A DNA stretch of 17,478 nucleotides, taken from assembly GCA_030669135.1 (NCBI GenBank), contig DAOVEE010000017.1:1-17478 (forward strand). Reading direction: 5' to 3'. Within the stretch, counting starts at the first letter, position 1; the number at the start of each line of letters is the position of its first letter. Shown piece by piece: positions 6,427 through 12,866 of the stretch. The stretch comes from Candidatus Bathyarchaeota archaeon (GTDB taxonomy: Archaea > Thermoproteota > Bathyarchaeia > TCS64). The translations under genes and the position numbers were made by a program. The notes below the pieces were generated by a model that worked only from the letters and a program-made list of their open reading frames with translations, was not told where the DNA came from and ran no database searches.

Positions 6427-6691
6427 AGTCCTTGAGCTCGATCCTTGGGAACTGAGCCAGCTCCTTCACGGTGTCGAGGCTGAACTCAGTCGTCTTCATG
6501 TACGCTTCGTGAGCGGGGTCGTACTGAGTCTCGACCTTCGGATCTGATTTGAGTATGAGATGCATCCTGAGGGCTCCAGGGCCGAGCCGGGTCCTGAAGC
6601 TGCATACGGGGCACTTGAACCGGTTTATCATGTCTTCTTGCTCGGTGAGGGTGACATACCTGTGGAGGTGTTCCGGGATGTTAAGCGACAT
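6425..6691 (-). CDS. Small C2H2-like zinc-finger protein, function unknown
   Basis: An 88-residue protein I do not recognise by name. Its core FKCPVC (25-30) followed by Phe32, Leu41 and His44 copies the C2H2 finger spacing: aromatic, C-x2-C, hydrophobic, Leu-x2-His. The usual second histidine 3-5 residues on is absent; His61 or an acidic residue (Asp50) could supply the last ligand. The N-terminal 24 residues are charged and probably helical; the C-terminal tail (65-88) ends acidic. It has its own TATA box (6723-6728) and terminator, and sits between the L7Ae-S28e-L24e cluster and ndk on the same strand. It may bind RNA or DNA, or act as an adaptor; this is guesswork. Confidence 0.6.
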   Translation of the reverse strand: MSLNIPEHLHRYVTLTEQEDMINRFKCPVCSFRTRLGPGALRMHLILKSDPKVETQYDPAHEAYMKTTEFSLDTVKELAQFPRIELKD

Positions 6692-6722
6692 GTTATTCCG
6701 TCATTATCTTAGATGCATGGCG

Positions 6723-6728
6723 ATATAT
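6723..6728 (-). promoter_or_regulatory. TATA box of the zinc-finger gene
   Basis: ATATAT (part of GCATATATCG on the minus strand), centred about 34 bp upstream of the ATG at 6691, predicting a leader of about 8 nt. Confidence 0.45.
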
Positions 6729-6750
6729 GCATTACCCACAGCTGCCACTA

Positions 6751-6776
6751 TATTTTCGTGGAATATAACGAAAATA
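6751..6776. repeat. 9-bp perfect inverted repeat between L24e and the zinc-finger gene
   Basis: TATTTTCGT (6751-6759) and ACGAAAATA (6768-6776) around an 8-bp spacer GGAATATA. It lies about 60 bp upstream of the zinc-finger start and about 60 bp downstream of the L24e stop. It could be an operator for the zinc-finger gene or a 3'-end hairpin for the ribosomal transcript. The rest of the 145-bp gap holds only the TATA box. Confidence 0.45.
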
Positions 6777-6836
6777 CACTAATATTCCCCGAGGAATCAG
6801 CAACAACTAAGTAAAGGATTAGACGTAAAAGCCGGA

Positions 6837-7034
6837 CTATCTCTGCCTAAGCTTCCAGGCCTCGGTCCACTTGAACTTGCGGGGGTCACGCCTCATGTCC
6901 AGCGTGCTCTTCCTGCACTTGCCGCTGCAGAAACGCAGAACCCTTCCGTCGCGCCTCACAAAGTTCATCCCTGTGCCGGGGGCGATCTCCTTACCGCAGA
7001 AACTACACTTATGTACCTGAGGCAACGGCTTCAC
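6837..7034 (-). CDS. rpl24e: Large ribosomal subunit protein L24e
   Basis: A 65-residue zinc-binding protein of the archaeal/eukaryotic 50S/60S subunit. The zinc site is CSFCG near the N-terminus and FCSGKCRKS in the middle (two C-x2/3-C pairs), followed by the diagnostic DPRKFKWTEAW tail, so it is complete. The nominal GTG start at 7034 abuts the S28e stop. A GGTGA Shine-Dalgarno-like motif overlaps that junction and is better spaced for an in-frame TTG three codons later (7025), so the N-terminus is uncertain by three residues. Third gene of the L7Ae-S28e-L24e operon. Confidence 0.96.
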   Translation of the reverse strand: MKPLPQVHKCSFCGKEIAPGTGMNFVRRDGRVLRFCSGKCRKSTLDMRRDPRKFKWTEAWKLRQR

Positions 7035-7247
7035 CTACCTGATCTTCCTGGCTTCACGCTCTGTCTCGCGCAGAAGCAGTATGTCGTCGATGCGCACGGG
7101 CCCTTTCACGTTCCGTGTGATGATCCGTCCCTTGTCCCTGCCTTCCTCAATCCTGACTCTTACCTGCATGATCTCACCCGTCAGCCCCGTCCTGCCAATG
7201 ATCTGGATGACTGTGGCGGGTGTGAGAAGGTCAGAATCATGGCTCAT
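7035..7247 (-). CDS. rps28e: Small ribosomal subunit protein S28e
   Basis: A 70-residue OB-fold protein of the archaeal/eukaryotic small subunit. The sequence shows the family core: TPATVIQIIGRTG (9-21), the basic VRV strand, GRIITRNVKGPVRIDDIL (40-57), and the arginine-rich C-terminal ETEREARKIR. ATG start at 7247, one base after the L7Ae stop codon; its own stop abuts L24e. Such packing indicates a single transcript and translational coupling for stoichiometric supply. Confidence 0.97.
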   Translation of the reverse strand: MSHDSDLLTPATVIQIIGRTGLTGEIMQVRVRIEEGRDKGRIITRNVKGPVRIDDILLLRETEREARKIR

Positions 7248-7248
7248 C

Positions 7249-7638
7249 CTACTTCACGAGTTCCTGGACTTTCTTGACTATCTCGGCTACAAGGTTCTCG
7301 GCGTCCCCCGCGTCCTCGATGGAGGCTGCGGATGAACTCACATGGATCCCAAGGGCTTCACCGATCTTCTGCTTCTCCGGGACATAGACATAGGGCGCCT
7401 TCCGCTCGTCGCATAAAAGCGGCAGGTGCGCGACTATCTCCGGAGGCTGAACGTTCTCGGCTATAAGCACGAGCTTGGCCTTACCCCTCTCGATGCTCTT
7501 GGTGGCCTCGTTGGTCCCTTTCCTGATCTTACCAGACTCCGTGGCGATCTTCAGCGCCTCGTACGCCGCGTCCGCCACTTCCTTCGGCACTTCGAACCTT
7601 ACGTAGAAGGGTTTCGAAGGATCTACATCTCCTGACAT
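7249..7638 (-). CDS. rpl7ae: Ribosomal protein L7Ae (K-turn binding protein)
   Basis: A 129-residue protein of the 50S subunit which also binds K-turns in box C/D and H/ACA guide RNPs and archaeal RNase P. The family core is visible: GKIRKGTNEATKSIERG (the RNA-contacting G-x-N-E-x-TK motif, about 36-52), LVLIAENVQPPEIVAHLP (about 56-73), and CDERKAPYVYVPEKQKIG (about 76-93). The open frame extends 50 codons upstream to 7788, but that part lacks similarity, overlaps PadR, and crosses the TATA box. I therefore place the start at the ATG at 7638, preceded by TTGAGGG as a ribosome site. First gene of the ribosomal operon. Confidence 0.95.
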   Translation of the reverse strand: MSGDVDPSKPFYVRFEVPKEVADAAYEALKIATESGKIRKGTNEATKSIERGKAKLVLIAENVQPPEIVAHLPLLCDERKAPYVYVPEKQKIGEALGIHVSSSAASIEDAGDAENLVAEIVKKVQELVK

Positions 7639-7677
7639 ATCATTTCCCTCAACGTGGATAGTGTTACCTGAGCGTCC

Positions 7678-7686
7678 TTTATTAAA
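7678..7686 (-). promoter_or_regulatory. TATA box of the L7Ae-S28e-L24e operon
   Basis: TTTAATAAA on the minus strand, centred about 44 bp upstream of the ATG at 7638. The predicted leader is about 18 nt and contains GAGGG. It lies in the 82-bp gap after the PadR stop codon, so the ribosomal operon need not depend on the PadR transcript. Confidence 0.5.
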
Positions 7687-7720
7687 CATTCCGCCCGTTA
7701 ATACGGACGTGTGAACTTCG

Positions 7721-8059
7721 TTACTCGTCCGCGCCGTACTCACGGAATATGTCGGCGTAGACGGTGCAGAAGTACTCGCACGCCTCAACGACCCCCATAC
7801 GGCCTGATTCGGCCAGTACGTAGAACTTCTTTCGCCCTTCCTTCCTCGCCTCCACTAACCCTCGTTTCTCTAGCTCTTGGAGGGCTGGGTAGAGGGTTCC
7901 AGGGTTAGGCCTTTTGCCCCGCATCTTCCCGAGCTCCTCGGCCAGCTCCTGTCCGTACATGTCCCTCTTGGTGAGGAGCCACAGTATGCTGAATGATAGT
8001 AGGCCGCGCATGTCGCAGCAGTCTGGTATGTTGGAGCAGCACTCATCTTTCTCAGTCAT
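7721..8059 (-). CDS. PadR-family transcriptional regulator, probably arsenic-responsive
   Basis: A 112-residue PadR-type winged-helix repressor. The core LLSFSILWLLTKRDMYGQEL (20-39), PNPGTLYPALQELEKRGLV (51-69) and the wing to about residue 82 match the family; a short C-terminal helix (about 88-107) would mediate dimerisation. The unusual part is the N-terminus: paired cysteines Cys7-Cys8 and Cys14-Cys15, plus Cys94 and Cys98 in the C-terminal helix. Such thiols suit binding of As(III) or another soft metal. It is transcribed divergently from an arsenite methyltransferase across a 92-bp region that holds matching palindromes, one of them just upstream of its own start. Autoregulation and control of arsM are therefore likely, with arsenite as the inferred inducer. 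ATG start, near-leaderless. Confidence 0.88.
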   Translation of the reverse strand: MTEKDECCSNIPDCCDMRGLLSFSILWLLTKRDMYGQELAEELGKMRGKRPNPGTLYPALQELEKRGLVEARKEGRKKFYVLAESGRMGVVEACEYFCTVYADIFREYGADE

Positions 8060-8063
8060 CTAT

Positions 8064-8081
8064 ATATTGGATACCCAATAT
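8064..8081. promoter_or_regulatory. Operator candidate 1 (PadR side)
   Basis: A perfect palindrome ATATTGG-ATAC-CCAATAT (7-bp arms, 4-bp spacer). It lies between the shared TATA box and the PadR start codon, covering the region just upstream of the predicted PadR transcription start, so binding there would give autorepression. Confidence 0.65.
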
Positions 8082-8082
8082 G

Positions 8083-8090
8083 TTTATATA
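8083..8090. promoter_or_regulatory. Shared bidirectional TATA box of the PadR and arsM genes
   Basis: TTTATATA on the plus strand, TATATAAA on the minus. Its centre is about 26 bp from a start near 8113 on the plus strand (arsM leader about 39 nt) and from about 8061 on the minus strand (PadR almost leaderless). No other good TATA is seen in this region, so one element may drive both directions. Confidence 0.5.
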
Positions 8091-8104
8091 GGTTTCATAA
8101 AACG

Positions 8105-8120
8105 TATTGGGTGCCCGATA
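8105..8120. promoter_or_regulatory. Operator candidate 2 (arsM side)
   Basis: TATTGGGTGCCCGATA matches operator 1 (8065-8080) at 13 of 16 bases and lies exactly 40 bp from it centre to centre. It spans the predicted arsM transcription start at about 8113. Confidence 0.6.
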
Positions 8121-8136
8121 TATTGGGCGTCAGATA
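8121..8136. promoter_or_regulatory. Operator candidate 3, degenerate
   Basis: TATTGGGCGTCAGATA directly abuts operator 2 and matches it at 13 of 16 bases, though its dyad is weaker (10 of 16 against operator 1). It lies in the arsM leader before the GGAGG ribosome site (8140-8144). Confidence 0.4.
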
Positions 8137-8151
8137 AATGGAGGAAAATGA

Positions 8152-8913
8152 ATGTCAAGCCAAGAGATCAAGGAACATGTCAAGAAGAGGTACACTGAGC
8201 ACGCCATGAGAGCCCAGTCAAGCTGCGGCTGCGGAGCCAGTTGCTGTGGAACACCTTCGACCGATACATATGCCAAACGAGTCGGATACACGGCAGAGGA
8301 ACTATCGAACCTTCCCGAGGAAGCCGTTGGAGCCGCGGCCGGTTGCGGTAACCCTACCGCCATCGCGGGCCTCAGAGAAGGGGAGACCGTCCTAGACCTA
8401 GGCTCGGGTGGGGGCATAGATGTGATCCTCGCGGCCCAGAGGGTGGGGCCGAAGGGTAAGGCCATAGGCGTAGACATGACCGACGAGATGATCAGCCTAG
8501 CCAACAAGAATGCGGCTGAGGCGGGCGTCGAAAACGTCGAGTTCAGGAAGGGAGACATCGAGAAGCTGCCCGTGGAGGATGAATCCGTCGACGTCATCAT
8601 CAGTAACTGCGTAATAAACCTGGCGCCGGACAAGGACAGGGTGTTCGCGGAAGCGTACAGGGTGCTCAAACCAGGCGGAAGATTCATAGTGTCGGACATA
8701 GTGACGGACGGCGGGCTCCCAGACCACGTCAAGAATGACCTGGACAGCTGGGCAGGGTGCGTAGCAGGCGCCATAGACAGCGGTGATTTCATCAAGAAGC
8801 TGAAGGGAGCCGGGTTCACGGAGGTAGAAGAACTCAGCCGAAGAGGCAGTGGAGGCATCTACAGCGCCGAGATACAGGGGTTCAAGCCCGTGTCTGGGCT
8901 CGACAGCTGCTGA
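8152..8913 (+). CDS. arsM: Arsenite S-adenosylmethionine methyltransferase (ArsM)
   Basis: A 253-residue class I methyltransferase that converts As(III) to methylated arsenicals. SAM motif I is LDLGSGGGID (81-90), followed by the acidic GVDMTDEM region (106-113). The three arsenic-binding cysteines of the family appear in their usual contexts: Cys65 (AGCGNP), Cys153 (SNCVINL) and Cys203 (AGCVAGA). An extra cysteine cluster lies at Cys25, 27, 31 and 32, and the protein ends in Cys253. A strong ribosome site GGAGG sits 7 bp before the ATG. Expression is probably controlled by the divergent PadR protein via palindromes at the promoter. No arsenite pump or arsenate reductase gene is nearby, so this is a stand-alone methylation module. 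Confidence 0.93.
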   Translation: MSSQEIKEHVKKRYTEHAMRAQSSCGCGASCCGTPSTDTYAKRVGYTAEELSNLPEEAVGAAAGCGNPTAIAGLREGETVLDLGSGGGIDVILAAQRVGPKGKAIGVDMTDEMISLANKNAAEAGVENVEFRKGDIEKLPVEDESVDVIISNCVINLAPDKDRVFAEAYRVLKPGGRFIVSDIVTDGGLPDHVKNDLDSWAGCVAGAIDSGDFIKKLKGAGFTEVEELSRRGSGGIYSAEIQGFKPVSGLDSC

Positions 8914-8922
8914 CCGATCCAG

Positions 8923-8928
8923 TTTTTT
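8923..8928 (+). terminator. Oligo-T terminator of arsM
   Basis: A run of six T, 10 bp after the arsM stop codon and just before the convergent GluRS stop codon. Archaeal polymerase terminates at such runs without a hairpin. Confidence 0.55.
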
Positions 8929-8929
8929 C

Positions 8930-10666
8930 TCATTTATGGGTGAAGTAGGCGACGAAGGGCTTGGCTGTGTCCACGCGGCAGTAGCCGAACCTCTCGAACT
9001 GGAACATTTCGCCACTCTTCATCTCTTGCACCCTCTCCTCTGCGAGACCGGTCGCGCTTGTGGCGTCCGGTAGGACCACCTGGGCATCTACGCCTACACC
9101 TGAGGGCAGCCAGTGTATGAAGGGCGCGTCCTTGTCCCTCGCCAGCTGGTAATCAGTCGAGTGATACTTGGCCTTGACGCCGGATCCATCCACCTCCGTC
9201 ACTTCTATGTTCATGACGCCCATCAGCCTAGTCATGCCGCCGACTCTGAGCCGCTCCAGGTCCTTCCCGGATACGTTGAACTCCAGCGCGCCATCCTTCG
9301 GCGCCAGTACAAAGTCCCTTGTGCCCCTCTTGGGATAGTCCGGGTGCACCGGCAGCCTGGCGACGTGTTTCTCCGGTACGTTTGTGACGGTGAGCCTCAC
9401 GGGGTCCTCCACGAAGAAGTACCTGTCCGATGTGGGCTCGATGATCTTCCTGTTCTCGGCCGCGATGTTGTCCCAGCTTATGGTGACGTTCACCGGCTTG
9501 GGCCCAACGTGGATCATGATTGCCCTTATGACCTCCGGCTGTAACCCGCGTCTGCGTAGCGCCCTCAGCGTGCCGAGCCTGGGGTCGTCCCATCCCGAGT
9601 ACGTGCCGTTCTCTATCCCGGCCCGCATCTTGGACTTGCTGAGGATACCGGCCTCCAGGCCGAGCCTCCCGACGTTGATGACCTCAGGGTACCTCCAGCC
9701 CAGGTGCCTCTGGAGCCACCTCTGCCTGGTGGTGTTCACGTCGTGCTCCTTGCCCCTGATGATGTGGGAGACCTCCATGAGGTGGTCGTCGATGCCGCAG
9801 CTGAAGTTGTAGAGGGGCCATACACGGTACCTGTTGCCCTGGAGGGGGTGCTCTACGTCGCTGATGCGGAGCGCGGGCCAGTCCCTCACCGCGGGGTTCG
9901 GGTCGTCGAGGTCGGTCTTTATCCTGACCACAGCCTCGCCCTTCTCGTAGGAACCGTCAAGCATCTTTTCCCATCGCCTGAGCTGCTCCTCGGGTGGCAA
10001 GTCTCTGCACGGACACGGGTCGCTGACCATGTAGAGCTTCCTGAATGACTTCACCTCGCAGGTGCAGATGTAGGCGTTCCCTTCCCTCAGGAGCCTCTCG
10101 GCGTACTCGTAGTAGAGGGGAAGCCTGTCGCTCTGCCTGTACTTCTCGTCTACCTTGACGCCGAGCCACTCGAGGTCCTCAAGTATGGCTTCATACATCT
10201 CCGGGATGGGGGGTTTGACCTCGGCGCTGGTGTCCTCGTACCGGAGTATGAAGTGGCCGTCGTACATCTTGGCGTACTCGTCGCAGAAGATGATGGGCTC
10301 CGCGCTCCCAAGATGCAGCGCTCCATCGGGGTTCGGAGCGAACCTTGTCTTGACCATGGGCCACTTGTCCACGCTCTCCAGCGGTGGCAGCGTCTTCTTC
10401 TCCTCCTCCACCCTCCTCCGCTCCAGGAGCTCCGGGTGGTTCTCCTCTACATACAGCAGCTGCTCCTCCTGTGTCCACGAGTTCACCTCATTCACAGCGT
10501 CGTTTATCATGGGGACGACCTCCTTCGCCCTCGGCCTCAGCTCGGGGAACTCCCCGAGAACCTTGCCGATCACTGATCCGGCCTGGGCTACGCCGTCGTG
10601 CTGTGAGGCGTTATGAGCCGCGTGCTTGACTGCGGCCTTCCTTATCTCCTTGTTGCTCATGGACAC
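8930..10666 (-). CDS. gltX: Glutamyl-tRNA synthetase (archaeal type)
   Basis: A 578-residue class I synthetase of the archaeal/eukaryotic GlxRS branch, charging tRNA-Glu and probably also tRNA-Gln for GatDE amidation. An N-terminal helical extension of about 100 residues is followed by the catalytic fold. The HIGH-type motif sits in RFAPNPDGALHLGSAEP (108-124), with Ser121 where bacterial enzymes have the second His. The KMSKS-type motif is ILSKSKMR (341-348). A beta-barrel anticodon-binding region covers about 400-578. The frame opens with GTG at 10666; an ATG two codons later (10660) is at least as likely. A weak TATA-like TATTAT lies in the 46-bp gap after idsA, so partial independent transcription is possible. 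Last gene of the rpoN-gltX run; convergent with arsM. Confidence 0.95.
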   Translation of the reverse strand: MSMSNKEIRKAAVKHAAHNASQHDGVAQAGSVIGKVLGEFPELRPRAKEVVPMINDAVNEVNSWTQEEQLLYVEENHPELLERRRVEEEKKTLPPLESVDKWPMVKTRFAPNPDGALHLGSAEPIIFCDEYAKMYDGHFILRYEDTSAEVKPPIPEMYEAILEDLEWLGVKVDEKYRQSDRLPLYYEYAERLLREGNAYICTCEVKSFRKLYMVSDPCPCRDLPPEEQLRRWEKMLDGSYEKGEAVVRIKTDLDDPNPAVRDWPALRISDVEHPLQGNRYRVWPLYNFSCGIDDHLMEVSHIIRGKEHDVNTTRQRWLQRHLGWRYPEVINVGRLGLEAGILSKSKMRAGIENGTYSGWDDPRLGTLRALRRRGLQPEVIRAIMIHVGPKPVNVTISWDNIAAENRKIIEPTSDRYFFVEDPVRLTVTNVPEKHVARLPVHPDYPKRGTRDFVLAPKDGALEFNVSGKDLERLRVGGMTRLMGVMNIEVTEVDGSGVKAKYHSTDYQLARDKDAPFIHWLPSGVGVDAQVVLPDATSATGLAEERVQEMKSGEMFQFERFGYCRVDTAKPFVAYFTHK

Positions 10667-10712
10667 TGCTGGTCCCGATGAAATACGCGGACTAGGTCTA
10701 TTATTCCTTTCT

Positions 10713-11717
10713 CTAGTAGTCGCGTTTGACGAAGTACTCTACGAGGGTCTTCAGCTCGGCCTTGGCTGGGGTGTCGGGTATCACGTCCAGCGTCTTGAAC
10801 GCCCTCGTTATGTACTTATCCGCCACGTTTTTCGCGTAGGCGATGGAGCCCACCTCCTCCAAAGTCTTGACGACCGCTTCGATGTCCTCGTGAGATGCGC
10901 CCTCAACCCCGAACGCCCTGTTAAGGAGCTTCCTCTGCTCCTCGGTGGCGTTCTCCAAGGCGTGTATATTTATCAAGGTCTTTTTTCCTTCCCGGAGGTC
11001 GCTCCCTACGGGTTTACCGAGCGTCTCCTCGTCCGCCGTCACCCCCAGTATATCGTCCTCGATCTGGAAGGCGACGCCGGCGTCCCACGCGAAGCTGCCA
11101 AGGGCGTTGACTTGCTCATCAGAGCCACCACCCGCCAACGCACCCACCTGGGCGCAAGCCCTGAATAAGGCGCTGGTCTTCGCGCCCACCATGTGGACGT
11201 AGTCGTCCACGGTCACGTCCGAAGCCCTAGGAAAGCTGATGTCAAGCGCCTGCCCCTGGCACAGTAGCAATGTAGCCTCGGTGATCTTGTCTATGCTCTC
11301 GAGGAGCCGCTCGGGGGACATACCTGAGGGCCTGTTTCTCACTATGACTTCGTATACTTTGGCGTAAAGGAGGTCCCCGGCTAGAATAGCCATGGGCATA
11401 CCATACACCTTGTGCACTGTGGGCTTGCCTCTGCGGAGATCGTCGTGGTCCATCACGTCGTCGTGGACAAGAGTGAAGTTGTGGAGAAACTCGACGGCGG
11501 CAGCGAACGGGACGGCGTCCTCGGCTCGCCCGCCGACCGCCTCACACGCCTTGATGGTCATGTAAGGCCTAAGCCGTTTACCCCCCGCCTCTATGAGGTG
11601 CAGGCTCGCCTTCTCGAGGGACTCCGGCTCCTGTCCGCTGAGCTCCCTAGCGAGGAAGCCGTTGATCATCTTCGCGTTCTCAGCTAGTTTCCGCTCTATG
11701 GCCTTCAGTTGAGCCAT
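10713..11717 (-). CDS. idsA: Geranylgeranyl diphosphate synthase (short-chain prenyltransferase)
   Basis: A 334-residue trans-prenyltransferase that condenses IPP onto allylic diphosphates to make the C15/C20 chains of archaeal ether lipids. GGKRLRP is at 45-51. The first aspartate-rich motif is DDVMD (86-90), continuing HDDLRRGKPTVH. The second is QIEDDILG (218-225), followed by GKPVGSDLREGKKT. Phe81, five residues before the first motif, is the aromatic residue typical of archaeal type I GGPP synthases and limits chain length. The ATG is preceded by GGGGAAGG, a usable ribosome site. It lies 41 bp after the isomerase gene, which supplies its DMAPP primer. Confidence 0.94.
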   Translation of the reverse strand: MAQLKAIERKLAENAKMINGFLARELSGQEPESLEKASLHLIEAGGKRLRPYMTIKACEAVGGRAEDAVPFAAAVEFLHNFTLVHDDVMDHDDLRRGKPTVHKVYGMPMAILAGDLLYAKVYEVIVRNRPSGMSPERLLESIDKITEATLLLCQGQALDISFPRASDVTVDDYVHMVGAKTSALFRACAQVGALAGGGSDEQVNALGSFAWDAGVAFQIEDDILGVTADEETLGKPVGSDLREGKKTLINIHALENATEEQRKLLNRAFGVEGASHEDIEAVVKTLEEVGSIAYAKNVADKYITRAFKTLDVIPDTPAKAELKTLVEYFVKRDY

Positions 11718-11758
11718 GATCCTTCCCCTTGTTCTGTGATAGACGACATGTAATCCTC

Positions 11759-12862
11759 TTAAAGGTTGTCTCGGTGGCGTTCAGCGTACTTCGACACATC
11801 GAACCCCCGAAGCCTTAGCCACTCGGCGGTCCTACCCATTATCAGAGTGGGAACGTTCTTCAGCTCAGACACGTCCCTGACTCCGGTAAGGAACATGACC
11901 ACCTTTAGCTCCTGGATTACGTGATCCACGTACTCCGCCAGCGCGTCCCTGCCTTCAACGGCCTTCTCCAGGAAGGGCTTCGCCATCCCCGCGGCGTCGG
12001 CGCCCAACGCGATGGACTTCGCCATCTCTGCGCCCGTCCTGATCCCGCCAGACGCGATGACCTTGAGGCCTGTGCTCTGGCTGGTCTCGACGACGCTGAC
12101 GGCGGTGGGTATCCCCCAGCTCCACAGCGCCTGCCCCAAGTATTCTTGGCCTCTCTTCCCTTCCTCCCTTGCGATGTGGTACTCGACGGCTGACCAGCTG
12201 GTGCCCCCCACGCCGCTTACATCCACGGCGGCCGCCCCAGCCTCCTCGAGCTTCACCGCCTCCTCGTAGGCGATCCCACAGCCCGTCTCCTTCATGACTA
12301 TGGGCGTGTCCAAGGCGCCCGCTATCTCCCTGACTTTCTCGAGGATGCCACTGTAGTTGGTGTCGCCTCCCACCTGCACAGCCTCCTGCAGGGGGTTCAT
12401 GTGAAGCGCGAGGGCGTCCGCCTCGACCATCTCGACGCACCTAACGGCCTCCTCGACGCCCCACTCCAGGGAGAGCTGGGGGCACCCTAGGTTGCCGATG
12501 ACGAGGGAGTTGGGCGCCTTCTCCCTGACGACGGCGAACGTGCCCGCGGTATCGGGATCCTCCACGGCGATCCTCTGGCTGCCCACGCCGATGCCTATGC
12601 CTTTCTCTTCCGCGACCTCGGCGAGCACCGCGTTGATCTCCAGCGCCTCCCGGGTTCCCCCGGTTATCGCGCTGATTATTAGCGGCGCACGCAGCTCCCT
12701 GCCGAAAAACGTGGTTCGGGCGTCCACATCGTCTAGGTTTATCTCAGGGAGGGCCCTGTGGATGAGCCTAACGTCCTTCAGCCCCGTGCCTATGTCTCCC
12801 TCGACGTCCTCCTCCAGGCTGACCCTGATGTGCCTCATCTTCCGCTTCTCTATGCCGCTCAT
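11759..12862 (-). CDS. fni: Type 2 isopentenyl-diphosphate isomerase (FMN-dependent)
   Basis: A 367-residue TIM-barrel flavoenzyme interconverting IPP and DMAPP; it needs reduced FMN, Mg2+ and NAD(P)H. Signature stretches: LIISAITGGT (61-70, flavin site), GVGSQR (92-97), LHMNPLQE (153-160, containing the conserved Gln-Glu pair), QVGGDTNY (163-170), KETG (191-194), DVSGVGGTSW (214-223) and ASGGIRTG. The ATG lies 4 bp after the ipk stop codon; that stop is embedded in GAGGTGA, a near-perfect Shine-Dalgarno sequence, so translation is coupled. This is the archaeal isomerase type, unrelated to type 1 Idi. Confidence 0.96.
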   Translation of the reverse strand: MSGIEKRKMRHIRVSLEEDVEGDIGTGLKDVRLIHRALPEINLDDVDARTTFFGRELRAPLIISAITGGTREALEINAVLAEVAEEKGIGIGVGSQRIAVEDPDTAGTFAVVREKAPNSLVIGNLGCPQLSLEWGVEEAVRCVEMVEADALALHMNPLQEAVQVGGDTNYSGILEKVREIAGALDTPIVMKETGCGIAYEEAVKLEEAGAAAVDVSGVGGTSWSAVEYHIAREEGKRGQEYLGQALWSWGIPTAVSVVETSQSTGLKVIASGGIRTGAEMAKSIALGADAAGMAKPFLEKAVEGRDALAEYVDHVIQELKVVMFLTGVRDVSELKNVPTLIMGRTAEWLRLRGFDVSKYAERHRDNL

Positions 12863-12866
12863 ACAT

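Noticed and set aside
7639..7660. K-turn (L7Ae autoregulation) in the L7Ae leader
   Set aside because: Only a partial C-box-like ATGATAT near the start codon and no D-box or supporting stem in the short leader.
7639..7788. 50-codon N-terminal extension of L7Ae
   Set aside because: No similarity to L7Ae, overlaps PadR, and crosses the TATA box; the ATG at 7638 with GAGGG upstream gives the normal N-terminus.
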